From the NCBI GenBank assembly GCA_016715465.1, contig JADKAA010000011.1, forward strand, positions 1-10,628: 10,628 nucleotides of DNA, in the 5' to 3' direction. The notes under the pieces are model-generated. The model was not told the DNA's origin. It saw only the letters and a program-made list of their open reading frames with translations, and did not search any database. A program made the translations under genes and the position numbers. Origin of the DNA: Saprospiraceae bacterium (GTDB taxonomy: Bacteria > Bacteroidota > Bacteroidia > Chitinophagales > Saprospiraceae). Shown piece by piece: positions 1 through 7,416 of the stretch. Every line of letters starts with the position of its first letter. Within the stretch, counting starts at the first letter, position 1.

Positions 1-3000
1 CATTTATATTAGCAGGCTCTGCCAATACTCCGAATAATACCGGAACAGGTTATGCGGTAGTATTGGGTAATTCAGGTCCTACTGATCCATTACGATTGGT
101 TAAGTATAGTGCAGGTCTTGGTAGTTTAACTAATATAATTTCTTCTAATACAACAGGATTGACAGATTTTGGAACTGATTATTTAAGTGTAAAAGTAACC
201 TATATACCTTCTACAGATACCTGGGAATTGTTCGTTAGAAATGATGGTGCTACAGCATTTGCTGATCCTAATTTAGGAACACTTACTTCTCAGGGCACAG
301 CCAATGATAATACATACACATCTGTAGCATTGGATTTTTTAGGTGGGTATTGGCAAGGCTCAACTGCTGGCGCACAAGCTGCATTTTTTGATAATGTGAC
401 TGTAGCTGTTGCAACTGGAGCAGTGAATTCTGCCAATTCTGATATTATTGCTGATGCAGGGTTTTCCCCTGCTACTAATTTAAACTATGCATTGTATCAG
501 GATGCTGATATCACTGATTTGAATAGTCTTGAAGTAGCCCGTTTTACATTGCGTGATGGCGGTGGTGCAGCTGATGCTGATGCGGTTGGTACAACACTGT
601 CGGCACTTTCAATGAGTCTGACCAATTCAGCTAATATACGCAGGGTGGCATTGTATGATGGCACAACAGAATTAGGTGAAGTGGCTGGTGGTGCTACAGT
701 TACCTTCACAGGTTTAAGTTTGTTAGCAGCAGACGATGCAACTAAAACATTCTCAGTTCGTGTTACGTTCAATACAGCTGTAACGGATAATGATCAGTTT
801 CAATTTACAATTACAGGTGCATCAGCAGAGCCAGCAGGTTCTGGTTTTGCAGCTGCTAATGCCGGAGGAGCTTCATCTTCCATTGCAGGTGATGATAACC
901 GTATTGAAGTAATTGCAGATCGATTGGCGTTTGTACAAAATACAACATCACCAACGGGTGTAAGCACTGCAATGACTCCGGCACCTACAGTAAGCGCCAA
1001 TGATGTGAATGCTAACCGTGATCTTGATTTCACTGCTTTTATAGATATTACTTCAACCGGAACATTACTGGGCAGTCCTGTTTCCACACAGGCCGTTGCC
1101 GGTTTATCTACTTTTTCTGGTGCTATCATACATACAGCTACAGGTACGGGGCTGCAACTTACTGCTGCTTCCACCGGGCTTACCAGTGCAACCAGTAACT
1201 TGTTTGATATACAAACTGCTTCTTCGGCTACTGATTATTTCCGTTCTAAAGCACCATCAGGTGGTAACTGGGGTGATGCGGCATCTTGGGAGTCTTCAGC
1301 TGATAATAGTATATGGATACCGGCTACATTGGTACCGGACGAAAATGCCAATACTATTTCCATTTTAAATGGACATACTGTTACTATATCTACAGCTATT
1401 ACTGCCGATCAGGTGGTAATTGAAAACGGTGGCTTGCTCACCAATACAGCAGGGGTCTTCACCGTGAACAATGGTACCGGTGATGATATCATTGTACAAA
1501 ACGGTGGTATATTCAATGTCGCCAGTTCAGGAGGTCCGGTATATACTACCGATGCTACTGCAGCGATCAATACAGGAGGTACTTTAAGAATTTCCAGAAC
1601 AGGTTATACAGGTAACGGAACAGGTATGAACTCAGCCAACTATATATACCAGACAGGTTCTATTGCTGAATATGCACTTACAAGTTCATTCTCTTCCAGC
1701 AATGTAACTTTCTTCCCGAATGTAGATGCAACAACTATCCCTATCTTCAGAACAACGGGTAATCTAGCAGGTGTTGGTGCAGGTTCTCCCACTACATTCA
1801 ACGGAATATTTGAAGCGAACAGCAATGTTACATTCACTGGTGCTGCTACTAAGACATTCAGGAATGGTATCAGGGGAACAGGTGATGTTTCTGGTTCAGG
1901 TTCAGGTAAGTTTATTATCAATGGTATTACTGCTGAGTTAGGTGGTGCAGGTGCATTAACAGTACCAACTGCCACCGGCCTTGAAATAGGTGCACCAACT
2001 GTGGTTACCGTAACAAGTAATAAAACAATAACGGGTGATGTAACCTTGCTGGCTGATGGATATGTAGAACTTGGTGCAAATAATCTCACCATTACTGGCC
2101 TGTTAAATGGTGGCGCAGTAAATGCGTATGTAAGAACAACCGGTGCAGGTGCATTGGTAAGATCAGTATCTGCTGCAGGTGATTATCAATTCCCTGTAGG
2201 TTCTGCTACTAAATACCAGGAGTGTACGATCAACTTTGCAGCTCCGTTGGGTGCTGCCAATACATTAGCCGCAAGATTTGTTAGCGGTGAAGGTGGTCTC
2301 AATGGTCTGCCTTTATCTGAAAGCGGTGATAATATTAACAGGATCTCTCCTGAAGGATTTTGGGAAGTAAATGCTGGTGCTCCTTTTGCAGATGCTTACA
2401 CCGGAACATTTGTTGCCCGTAATTTCAATGGTGTACTTGACTATAGCAAACTGCATTTGCTGAAAAGAACGGATGCTGTTTCTCCCTGGACATTAGATGG
2501 AACACATGTGCCCACTACCGGAACGAATGCGTTGGCTACACTGCAACGTACAGGTATGTCAGGTTTCTCACAATTTGCTGCAGGTGGTGAGTTGAATATT
2601 GCTTTGCCGGTTAAGTTCTCTAACGTAAAAGCTTACCAGCAGGGCAGTGGTATAAAAGTAGAGTGGAGTAATCTGACAGAAAGCAATGTGGCCGATTATA
2701 AAGTAGAACGTTCCATTGCCGGTCAGTCTTTTGCTGCGCTTACCACTGTGTTAGCCGCGAAGAATGATGGAGGCCGTGCCGATTATTCTTTCATCGATGC
2801 ATTGCCGGTAAATGGAGTGAACCTGTATCGTATCCAGGCTACAGAAGCCGATGGACAAAAATTGTACAGTGTAATTGTAAGGGTGGATACAAGAGGTGGT
2901 ATCACCACGATCACTGTATATCCGAATCCCGTAACAGCAGGACAATTGTCGCTGCAGGCAACAGAATTACCTAAAGGATTATATAATGTACAGGTGTACA

Positions 3001-3158
3001 ATGCTGCTGGTCAGCAGGTGCATAGTCAGCAACTGAATCACAATGGTGGCTCAGTCACAGAAATGATACAGCTGCCGGCATCCCTGCGGTCAGGAATGTA
3101 CAACCTGCTTCTCAGCAATGGAGATATGAAGCTGGGTAAAACATTCATCGTCCGTTAA
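1..3158 (+). CDS. Large T9SS-secreted adhesin-like protein, 3' part (5' end outside window)
   Basis: The reading frame is open from base 3 to the TAA at 3156-3158, so the true start lies upstream; the TTG at 63 is only the first start-like codon. The segment to about 410 (ending FFDNVTV) resembles the end of a concanavalin-A-like lectin/LamG fold. Next come Thr/Ser/Gly/Ala-rich beta-type stretches, then about 1233-1530 with a W-x-x-A-x-S-W-E segment and nGHTVTIS, a pattern common in Bacteroidota surface proteins. A fibronectin-like segment starting LPVKFSNVKAYQ follows (about 2600-2890). The end is a type A T9SS sorting domain: VYPNPV at about 2916, GLYNVQVYNAAGQQV, then GMYNLLLSNG and the tail KTFIVR. 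The protein should be exported by Sec, cross the outer membrane by T9SS and be surface-anchored or released; adhesion is inferred. No frameshift is visible, unlike every protein gene downstream. Confidence 0.93.
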   Translation, partial: FILAGSANTPNNTGTGYAVVLGNSGPTDPLRLVKYSAGLGSLTNIISSNTTGLTDFGTDYLSVKVTYIPSTDTWELFVRNDGATAFADPNLGTLTSQGTANDNTYTSVALDFLGGYWQGSTAGAQAAFFDNVTVAVATGAVNSANSDIIADAGFSPATNLNYALYQDADITDLNSLEVARFTLRDGGGAADADAVGTTLSALSMSLTNSANIRRVALYDGTTELGEVAGGATVTFTGLSLLAADDATKTFSVRVTFNTAVTDNDQFQFTITGASAEPAGSGFAAANAGGASSSIAGDDNRIEVIADRLAFVQNTTSPTGVSTAMTPAPTVSANDVNANRDLDFTAFIDITSTGTLLGSPVSTQAVAGLSTFSGAIIHTATGTGLQLTAASTGLTSATSNLFDIQTASSATDYFRSKAPSGGNWGDAASWESSADNSIWIPATLVPDENANTISILNGHTVTISTAITADQVVIENGGLLTNTAGVFTVNNGTGDDIIVQNGGIFNVASSGGPVYTTDATAAINTGGTLRISRTGYTGNGTGMNSANYIYQTGSIAEYALTSSFSSSNVTFFPNVDATTIPIFRTTGNLAGVGAGSPTTFNGIFEANSNVTFTGAATKTFRNGIRGTGDVSGSGSGKFIINGITAELGGAGALTVPTATGLEIGAPTVVTVTSNKTITGDVTLLADGYVELGANNLTITGLLNGGAVNAYVRTTGAGALVRSVSAAGDYQFPVGSATKYQECTINFAAPLGAANTLAARFVSGEGGLNGLPLSESGDNINRISPEGFWEVNAGAPFADAYTGTFVARNFNGVLDYSKLHLLKRTDAVSPWTLDGTHVPTTGTNALATLQRTGMSGFSQFAAGGELNIALPVKFSNVKAYQQGSGIKVEWSNLTESNVADYKVERSIAGQSFAALTTVLAAKNDGGRADYSFIDALPVNGVNLYRIQATEADGQKLYSVIVRVDTRGGITTITVYPNPVTAGQLSLQATELPKGLYNVQVYNAAGQQVHSQQLNHNGGSVTEMIQLPASLRSGMYNLLLSNGDMKLGKTFIVR

Positions 3159-3180
3159 GGCGAAGAAAAACCGAACACTA

Positions 3181-3208
3181 AGGCTCATGGCAACATGGGC
3201 CTTTTTTT
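3181..3208 (+). terminator. Rho-independent terminator of the large T9SS gene
   Basis: A 9-bp stem, AGGCTCATG (3181-3189) with CATGGGCCT (3194-3202), contains one G-T pair and closes a GCAA tetraloop. A run of seven T (3202-3208) follows directly. It begins 22 bases after the stop codon. Confidence 0.9.
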
Positions 3209-3386
3209 ATGTTGGTAAGGGAAGGTTGTAGAGAATAGATGTTATTTCGAAGCTCAATGTAATTCTATAAACGGATGTCCTGCCGGAGCTCAATGATATT
3301 ATGAAACCGGATGTCATGCCGAAGCCCATGTCATGCCATAGCTGAATGATATTATGAAAACGGATGTCATCTCGAAGCTCGATGTC

Positions 3387-3407
3387 ATGCCGGACTTGAT
3401 CCGGCAT
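3387..3407. repeat. Palindrome A, copy 1
   Basis: Stem ATGCCGG pairs with CCGGCAT around a 7-base ACTTGAT loop (loop shrinks to 5 if the inner A-T pair forms). Confidence 0.85.
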
Positions 3408-3434
3408 CTTTCCCTCAGAAGGAGTTATTAGAAA

Positions 3435-3460
3435 GACACCGGGGCAAGCCCGGTGCGACA
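3435..3460. repeat. Stem-loop B, copy 1 (short loop)
   Basis: ACCGGG (3438-3443) pairs with CCCGGT (3449-3454) around the 5-base loop GCAAG. GACA motifs flank it on both sides. Confidence 0.8.
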
Positions 3461-3577
3461 GAACCTGAGAGATTGGAAAGTGTTTATTTTATGCCCCGGT
3501 TTGGCGTATCGAAAATGGGTTGTCATTTCATTTATTAAGACAATGCTCTTTCGGAGCTCAATGTCATGCCGGAGCTT
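3458..3577. repeat. Direct repeat C, copy 1
   Basis: The block runs from ACAGAACCTGAGAG to GCCGGAGCTT. It matches 3902-4020 over nearly its whole length, with roughly ten differences and a one-base length difference by eye. Confidence 0.85.
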
Positions 3578-3619
3578 AATGATATTCTGAAAACAGATGT
3601 GATCTCGAAGCTCGATGTC

Positions 3620-3640
3620 CTGCCGGACTTGATCCGGCAT
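3620..3640. repeat. Palindrome A, copy 2
   Basis: Same as copy 1 except that the first base of the left arm is C instead of A, leaving a 6-bp TGCCGG/CCGGCA stem around the same ACTTGAT loop. Confidence 0.83.
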
Positions 3641-3669
3641 CTTTCCCTCAGAAGGAATTATTAGAGAAA

Positions 3670-3696
3670 GACACCGGGTCCCTGCCCGGTGTGACA
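3670..3696. repeat. Stem-loop B, copy 2 (short loop)
   Basis: ACACCGGG (3671-3678) pairs with CCCGGTGT (3685-3692), an 8-bp stem with the loop TCCCTG. It lacks the inner palindrome found in copies 3 and 4. Confidence 0.82.
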
Positions 3697-3809
3697 GTAC
3701 GTTTGGTAATGTTGGCTTCGTTCATTAAGATAATCTTCTTTCGAAGCCGTATGTAATGCCGGAGCTTGATGTCATACCGGAAAACGATGATGTTATGAAA
3801 ACGGATGTC

Positions 3810-3830
3810 ATGCCGGGCTTGATCCGGCAT
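3810..3830. repeat. Palindrome A, copy 3
   Basis: ATGCCGG/CCGGCAT stem, loop GCTTGAT (A to G relative to copies 1 and 2). Confidence 0.83.
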
Positions 3831-3856
3831 CTTTCCCTAAAAAAATAGTAGAGAAA

Positions 3857-3904
3857 GACACCGGGTCCCTGAATCAAGTTCAGGGCAGGCAGCCCAGTGC
3901 GACA
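3857..3904. repeat. Stem-loop B, copy 3 (long, nested loop)
   Basis: The outer arms ACCGGG and CCCAGT (one mismatch) enclose a second perfect palindrome, CCCTGAA (3867-3873) with TTCAGGG (3879-3885). The inner loop is TCAAG. Confidence 0.83.
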
Positions 3905-4020
3905 AAACCTGAGAGATTGGAAAGTGTTTATTGTGTACCCGGGTTTGGCGTTTCGAAAATGGGTTGTCATTTCATTTATTAAGACAATGCTCTTCCGGAG
4001 CTCAATGTCATGCCGGGCTT
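3902..4020. repeat. Direct repeat C, copy 2
   Basis: This is the second copy of the block at 3458-3577. It runs from ACAAAACCTGAGAG to GCCGGGCTT and contains the same GAAAATGGGTTGTCATTTC core. Confidence 0.85.
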
Positions 4021-4030
4021 GATCCGGCAT
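4010..4030. repeat. Palindrome A, copy 4
   Basis: Identical to copy 3. This is the last A element before the nuclease gene. Confidence 0.83.
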
Positions 4031-4056
4031 GTTCCTCAACAAAAATTTCAAAGAGA

Positions 4057-4104
4057 GACACCGGGTCCCTGAATCAAGTTCAGGGCAGGCCGCCCGGTGT
4101 GACA
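4057..4104. repeat. Stem-loop B, copy 4 (long, nested loop)
   Basis: Nearly identical to copy 3, but the outer arm is intact (CCCGGT), giving a perfect outer stem and the same inner CCCTGAA/TTCAGGG hairpin. It ends 54 bases before the start codon of the GIY-YIG gene. Confidence 0.84.
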
Positions 4105-4158
4105 GTACGTTCGCCAATGTACATTTCAGTTGTGCAAAAACATTTCGTATTTTGAATA

Positions 4159-4451
4159 ATGGCCCGCACCGGATATTATTCCGTCTATATTTTATCCAAT
4201 CATGCCCGAACGGTTTTTTATATCGGCATGACAAATAACCTGGAAAGAAGAATCGGGGAACATCGTTCCAATGAAGGCAGTAGTTTCACTGCGAAATACA
4301 AATGTCATTTCCTGATGTATTATGAAGATTTTCCGATGTCAATAATGCAATTGCCCGGGAGAAGCAATTAAAAAACTGGAAGCGGGAGTGGAAGATCAAA
4401 TTGATTTATGAAATGAACCCGGAGTTAAAGGATTTAGCAGAAGGATGGTGA
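4159..4451 (+). CDS. Small GIY-YIG (URI-type) endonuclease, frameshifted
   Basis: The single-domain GIY-YIG fold is recognisable. VYI is at residues 9-11, YIG at 21-23, then NNLERRIGEH with the conserved Arg (R30/R31) and a His. The first frame runs from the ATG at 4159 and leaves the family sequence at about 4335 (CCGATGTC). Adding one base there restores PDVNNAIAREKQLKNWKREW and continues in frame to the TGA at 4449-4451, about 97 residues, the usual length for small members of this family (COG2827-like). E68 in the AREKQLK segment is the likely metal-binding catalytic Glu. The family cleaves DNA; the target here is unknown. Palindromic repeats flank the gene on both sides. No strong ribosome binding site is seen; TATTTTGA just before the ATG weakly resembles a -7 element. 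The break may be a consensus error, since genes downstream show many. Confidence 0.87.
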
Positions 4452-4487
4452 TGAGAAGTGAGAGTATGAATTAGTATGTTTTTAATT

Positions 4488-4578
4488 CCAACGCTGAATG
4501 ATATTCTGAAACTGGATGTCCTGCCGGAGAACATAAGATGTTATGAAGACCGATGTCCTGCCGGACTTGATCCGGCAT
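4488..4578. repeat. Palindromic repeat, right part of the island, with palindrome A copy 5
   Basis: After the nuclease gene the same blocks return: CGCTGAATGATATTCTGAAAC, then GGATGTCCTGCCGGAG, an ATGTTATGAAGACCGATGTC block and a fifth A palindrome at 4558-4578 (CTGCCGG, loop ACTTGAT, CCGGCAT). The nuclease gene is therefore bracketed by the same family, all in one orientation. Confidence 0.83.
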
Positions 4579-4593
4579 CTTTCACAAAAAAAT

Positions 4594-4630
4594 ATTATAA
4601 AAAGAAACCGGGAAAGCAATGCCTCCCGGT
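4594..4630 (-). terminator. Terminator-like hairpin after the small T9SS gene, formed by a diverged B element
   Basis: Read on the - strand, ACCGGGA (4630-4624) pairs with TCCCGGT (4613-4607) around a 10-base loop and is followed by TTCTTTTTA. It lies about 47 bases past the stop codon at 4677. It occupies the place where stem-loop B follows palindrome A in the other units, so it is probably repeat copy B5 acting as a terminator. Confidence 0.6.
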
Positions 4631-4676
4631 AATCCTTAGTAACCGTCCATGGTAATATTTTTAAAAGCTGATCTTG

Positions 4677-5621
4677 TTACCGGCCATTCACCACTAACTT
4701 ATCGGCAGCCATTTCGTTTGTTTCCCTGTTGGTATAACGGATACTGTACATACCGGGAGTTAGATTAATCACCTGCAGAGTGCTGGCAGTATAAAGATTC
4801 CATTGCCTGATCATTCTTCCTGCCATATCAGTGATAACGATATCACGGGGAGATGCATCAGCAAAAACCACATTCACATTGCCGTTAGCAGAAGGGTTAG
4901 GGTAAACAATTGTTTTAACAGCCTGGTCAACACCACGGATTGCTCTTACCTCACTGTATTTTGACTGGCCATCATAGTCTGTTTGTTTGATGCGGTATTG
5001 TGTAACTCCTTTGTTATTGTTATTGTCAGTATACTGGTAAGTAAGCTTGCTGTCGCTGTTTCCATTAGCAGCCTGTGAAGAAAGGGAAGGCGACAGATTC
5101 CCAGTTGCCATTATTGTTCCGTTCAATTGTAAACCCGTTGTTGTTAAACTCGGTAGCAGTTTCCCATTTCAGTTGAACAGCGGTGGCAGTACGGGTGGCT
5201 GTAAAAGAGGCAAACACTACCGGCAAAGGTGCACCGGCAAATGAACGAATGGTGGGGCGCAGCCGCTACCACTTTCACCACAATTGCTGCCGCTAAAAGG
5301 AGTAACAGTTACTTCCAGGATGGCAAAGAGCAGGCAGAGAATACCGGAGAGACATGTGTTCTTTGTACGTCTTTCTGACCGGAAGCATCAACACACTGGT
5401 CTATTAAAACGGTAGTACCGTTCTTCAACCAGTCTTACCCTTTTGGCACCATTGGTTGGATTGATAAAATCAAATTGTACAGAACGTAAACAGGGATTAC
5501 CCGGATCAGTATTAATCAGGAAAGTAGACCTGATAATGACAGGACATGATTGCTGGCCATTAATTACAGAAGAAAAGAAAATTGCGATAGCTAAGAACAG
5601 GGGTAAAATGACCTTTTTCAC
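4677..5621 (-). CDS. Small T9SS-secreted protein with signal peptide and sorting domain, broken by four frameshifts
   Basis: The likely start is the GTG at 5621, since a stop lies upstream in frame without an ATG. It gives a clear Sec signal peptide, KKVILPLFLAIAIFFSSVING, cleaved near GQQ. A Cys-containing region of about 110 residues that I do not recognise follows. Next comes a fibronectin-like segment beginning LPVVFASFTATRTATAVQLK, typical of Bacteroidota secreted proteins. The C-terminal type A T9SS sorting domain has VYPNPSANG, then GMYSIRYTN and the tail KLVVNGR. Matching pieces lie in three frames, with breaks near 5425-5435, 5315-5330, 5240-5255 and 5081-5087. Repaired length is about 314 residues. 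Function beyond export is unknown. The four breaks look like sequencing error, since coding character persists on both sides of each, but a decaying gene cannot be excluded. Confidence 0.83.
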
Positions 5622-5703
5622 GGTGTACAGATTAGTTTTCAGAGTTTAGATTAAATAGGGTGAATCTACGGTACTTACTACGTGTTTTCCCTCGATCCGG
5701 ACG

Positions 5704-5734
5704 TAAATGTAGCAGTGGTTTTTCGAACTTGCAA
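5704..5734 (-). promoter_or_regulatory. Possible Bacteroidota-type promoter for the small T9SS gene
   Basis: On the - strand TTG (5734-5732) is followed after 20 bases by TACATTTA (5711-5704), which differs from the TAnnTTTG -7 consensus only in the last base. It would leave a leader of roughly 75 bases before the GTG at 5621. Confidence 0.35.
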
Positions 5735-5739
5735 GTTTT

Positions 5740-6009
5740 TCTACGAATTATTTTTACTATTTTCTGACCTCCGCAGGATGATGATAAAAATGGCTGTGTA
5801 AGCAATTGGTTTTAAGAGAAGTAAGGCATAAAAAGTAAGACGCACTGAAAAAATAATTTTTCTAAAGTATTGATTTTGATTACAGAAACAATAAAATGTT
5901 AGATAGGAAAATCCCGGCTGCCTTAAAACCAGGATGAATATCGAAAGAATCGTTGCCATGACTAAAAACCAGACAAAACAATAATGAATGCACAGCCGGT
6001 AGATCTATG
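5740..6009. other. AT-rich intergenic stretch without a recognisable gene
   Basis: I see no recognisable gene here. A 72-codon open frame on the - strand (5741-5959, starting MATILSIFILVL) has two hydrophobic stretches and could in principle encode a tiny membrane protein. It has no ribosome binding site, no recognisable motif, and the composition expected of AT-rich noncoding DNA, so I do not call it. Confidence 0.5.
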
Positions 6010-6031
6010 GGTCGGTAAAAACCGGCTTTTT
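6010..6031 (+). terminator. Terminator-like hairpin in an unexpected orientation
   Basis: On the + strand GTCGGT (6011-6016) pairs with ACCGGC (6021-6026) around AAAA and is followed by five T. G6010 and T6027 can extend the stem. The same right arm can alternatively pair with AGCCGGT at 5994-6000. Both flanking genes are on the - strand. It may end antisense transcription before rocD or terminate an unseen small RNA. Read on the - strand it lies 33 bases after the rocD stop but lacks a T run. Confidence 0.45.
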
Positions 6032-6063
6032 CGTACCGGGTTTATTAAAATTGTTTGGTTGGG

Positions 6064-7279
6064 TTAATCCAGTACGGCAAGGCTTTTCCCAATGATCGTT
6101 ACAGCATCTTTTATCTGCGATCCGGTAATAACAAGTGGAGGTGCAAAGCGTATTTTATCCCCATGCGTTGGTTTTGCCAGTAACCCATTTTCTTTTAATT
6201 GCAGGCAAAGTTCCCAGGCCGCATCTTTATGGGGATGATCAATTACAATTGCATTCAGCAATCCTTTACCACGGATAAGTGAAATATGTTTTGATTGCAA
6301 TGCTGTTAATTCGTTACGCAATAATTCTCCCATGGGCAGCATGTTCCGCCATCTTCTCCTCTTTCAAAACCTGCAGGGATGTTATGGCTACTTTACAGGC
6401 CAATGGGTTGCCCCCCATACGTAGAACCGTGTTCACCGGGTTTGATGGTCATCATTATTTCATCATCAGCCAGCACGGCGCTGACCGGCATCATACCACC
6501 GCTCAATGCTTTGCCCAGTATTAAAATATCGGGCCTTACATTTTCATGATCACAAGCCAGCATCTTACCTGTTCTTGCCAGGCCGGTCTGTATCTCATCA
6601 GCCATAAATAATACATGGGCATCTGCGCAGAGTTGTTTTGCTTTGGCGAGGTAGCCATCATCGGGAACCAATACACCAGCTTCGCCCTGTATAGGTTCTA
6701 CCAGGAACCCCGCCACATTTTTATCTTCCAGTGCTTTGGCCAGGGCTTCTGTATCATTGAACGGGATCGCTGTAAAGCCCGGCATATAAGGACCAAAATT
6801 TTTCTTTGCCTGCGGATCACTGCTGAAAGAAATGACGGTGGTAGTACGGCCATGAAAATTTCCTTCGCAGACAATGATGGTAGCTTTACCTTCTTCAATG
6901 CCTTTCACTTCATAAGCCCATTTACGGCATAGCTTGATGGCTGTTTCCACGGCTTCCACACCGGTGTTCATGGGCAGGACTTTCTCATAACCAAAATAAC
7001 CGGTGATATATTTTACATATTCACCAAGCAGGTCACTATGAAAGGCCCGGCTGGTAAGCGTAAGTTTTTGTACCTGTTCTATGAAAGACTTAACAATGAC
7101 GGGGTGGCAATGCCCCTGGTTAACGGCAGAATAACCACTGAGAAAATCATAATACTGTTTGCCATCCACATCCCATACATGCACTCCTTTGCCACGGGTT
7201 AATACAACCGGGATAGGATGATAATTTGTGCACCATATTGTTCTTCCAGTTCAAGGTAGTGCAGGGACTTTTCAGTCAT
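6064..7279 (-). CDS. rocD: Ornithine aminotransferase (three frameshifts)
   Basis: This PLP enzyme converts ornithine and 2-oxoglutarate to glutamate-5-semialdehyde and glutamate in the cytoplasm, linking arginine/ornithine breakdown to glutamate and proline. The ATG at 7279 gives MTEKSLHYLELEEQYGA. A one-base loss near 7231 precedes NYHPIPVVLTRGKGVHVWDV. The long middle part has YSAVNQGH, LTSRAFH, PMNTGVEAVETAIK, GNFHGRT, EPIQGEAG and ADEIQTGLARTGK. The PLP lysine is in ILGKALSGG (codon 6512-6510). One extra base near 6410 interrupts GSTYGGNPLACKVA and another near 6334 precedes MGELLRNEL. The end matches the family: KPTHGDKIRFAPPLVIT. Repaired length is about 404 residues, normal for RocD. 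The motif set fits RocD better than acetylornithine or GABA aminotransferases. It is the last gene of the - strand run, 196 bases after queD, so it may have its own promoter. Confidence 0.93.
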
Positions 7280-7416
7280 TGATATAGTGGAGTACATAGT
7301 TGATAAGTTATAAGAGTGAAAAAAAGGAAAGAAATACGGAAACAACCGGGTTGTACCGGTCATGAAAAACTTATCCTCAATGATTGAGAAGATCGAGATT
7401 GGAAGTAAGAAAACCT

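Larger units (their letters stand above)
3240..4104. repeat. Composite palindromic repeat island, left part (four A-B units)
   Basis: This noncoding stretch of about 0.87 kb is built from recurring blocks. Each unit has stem-loop A, about 26 bases containing CTTTCCCT, stem-loop B flanked by GACA, then a spacer that in units 1 and 3 is a well-preserved block of about 120 bp (C). Unit starts (A at 3387, 3620, 3810, 4010) are spaced 233, 190 and 200 bases. Ahead of the A blocks lie degenerate 18-bp pieces related to GATGTCATGCCGGAGCTC, sometimes followed by AATGATATTATGAAAAC. Open frames on the - strand here read like MPDQVRHDIELR; they translate the palindromes and show no protein-like diversity. 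The island fills the gap between two convergent T9SS genes. Confidence 0.88.

Noticed and set aside
497..2092. Three - strand open frames opposite the large T9SS gene (497-772, 800-1174, 1640-2092)
   Set aside because: They are antisense shadows of a Thr/Ser/Ala/Val-rich coding sequence. They show no motif and no start signals.
3207..4234. Four - strand open frames in the repeat island (starting MPDQVRHD, MPDQARHD and similar)
   Set aside because: They are translations of the palindromic repeats. The same peptide (PDQVRHDIELR) recurs in each, following the DNA repeat and not a protein constraint. Such frames are easily mis-annotated as hypothetical proteins.
3931..4238. Two + strand open frames across the repeats and the start of the GIY-YIG gene
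   Set aside because: Both run through repeat blocks B and C and are out of frame with the recognisable nuclease motifs.
3240..4578. CRISPR array
   Set aside because: Repeats are palindromic composite units at uneven spacing of about 190-230 bases. The intervening sequences are themselves repeated, and no cas gene is present.
3240..4630. Retron or insertion sequence
   Set aside because: No reverse transcriptase or transposase motif is visible on either strand, and no terminal inverted repeats with target duplications bracket the island.
5741..5959. 72-codon - strand frame with hydrophobic stretches
   Set aside because: AT-rich DNA readily gives Leu/Ile/Phe-rich frames. There is no ribosome binding site or recognisable family. 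It could still be a small membrane protein, but the support is too weak.
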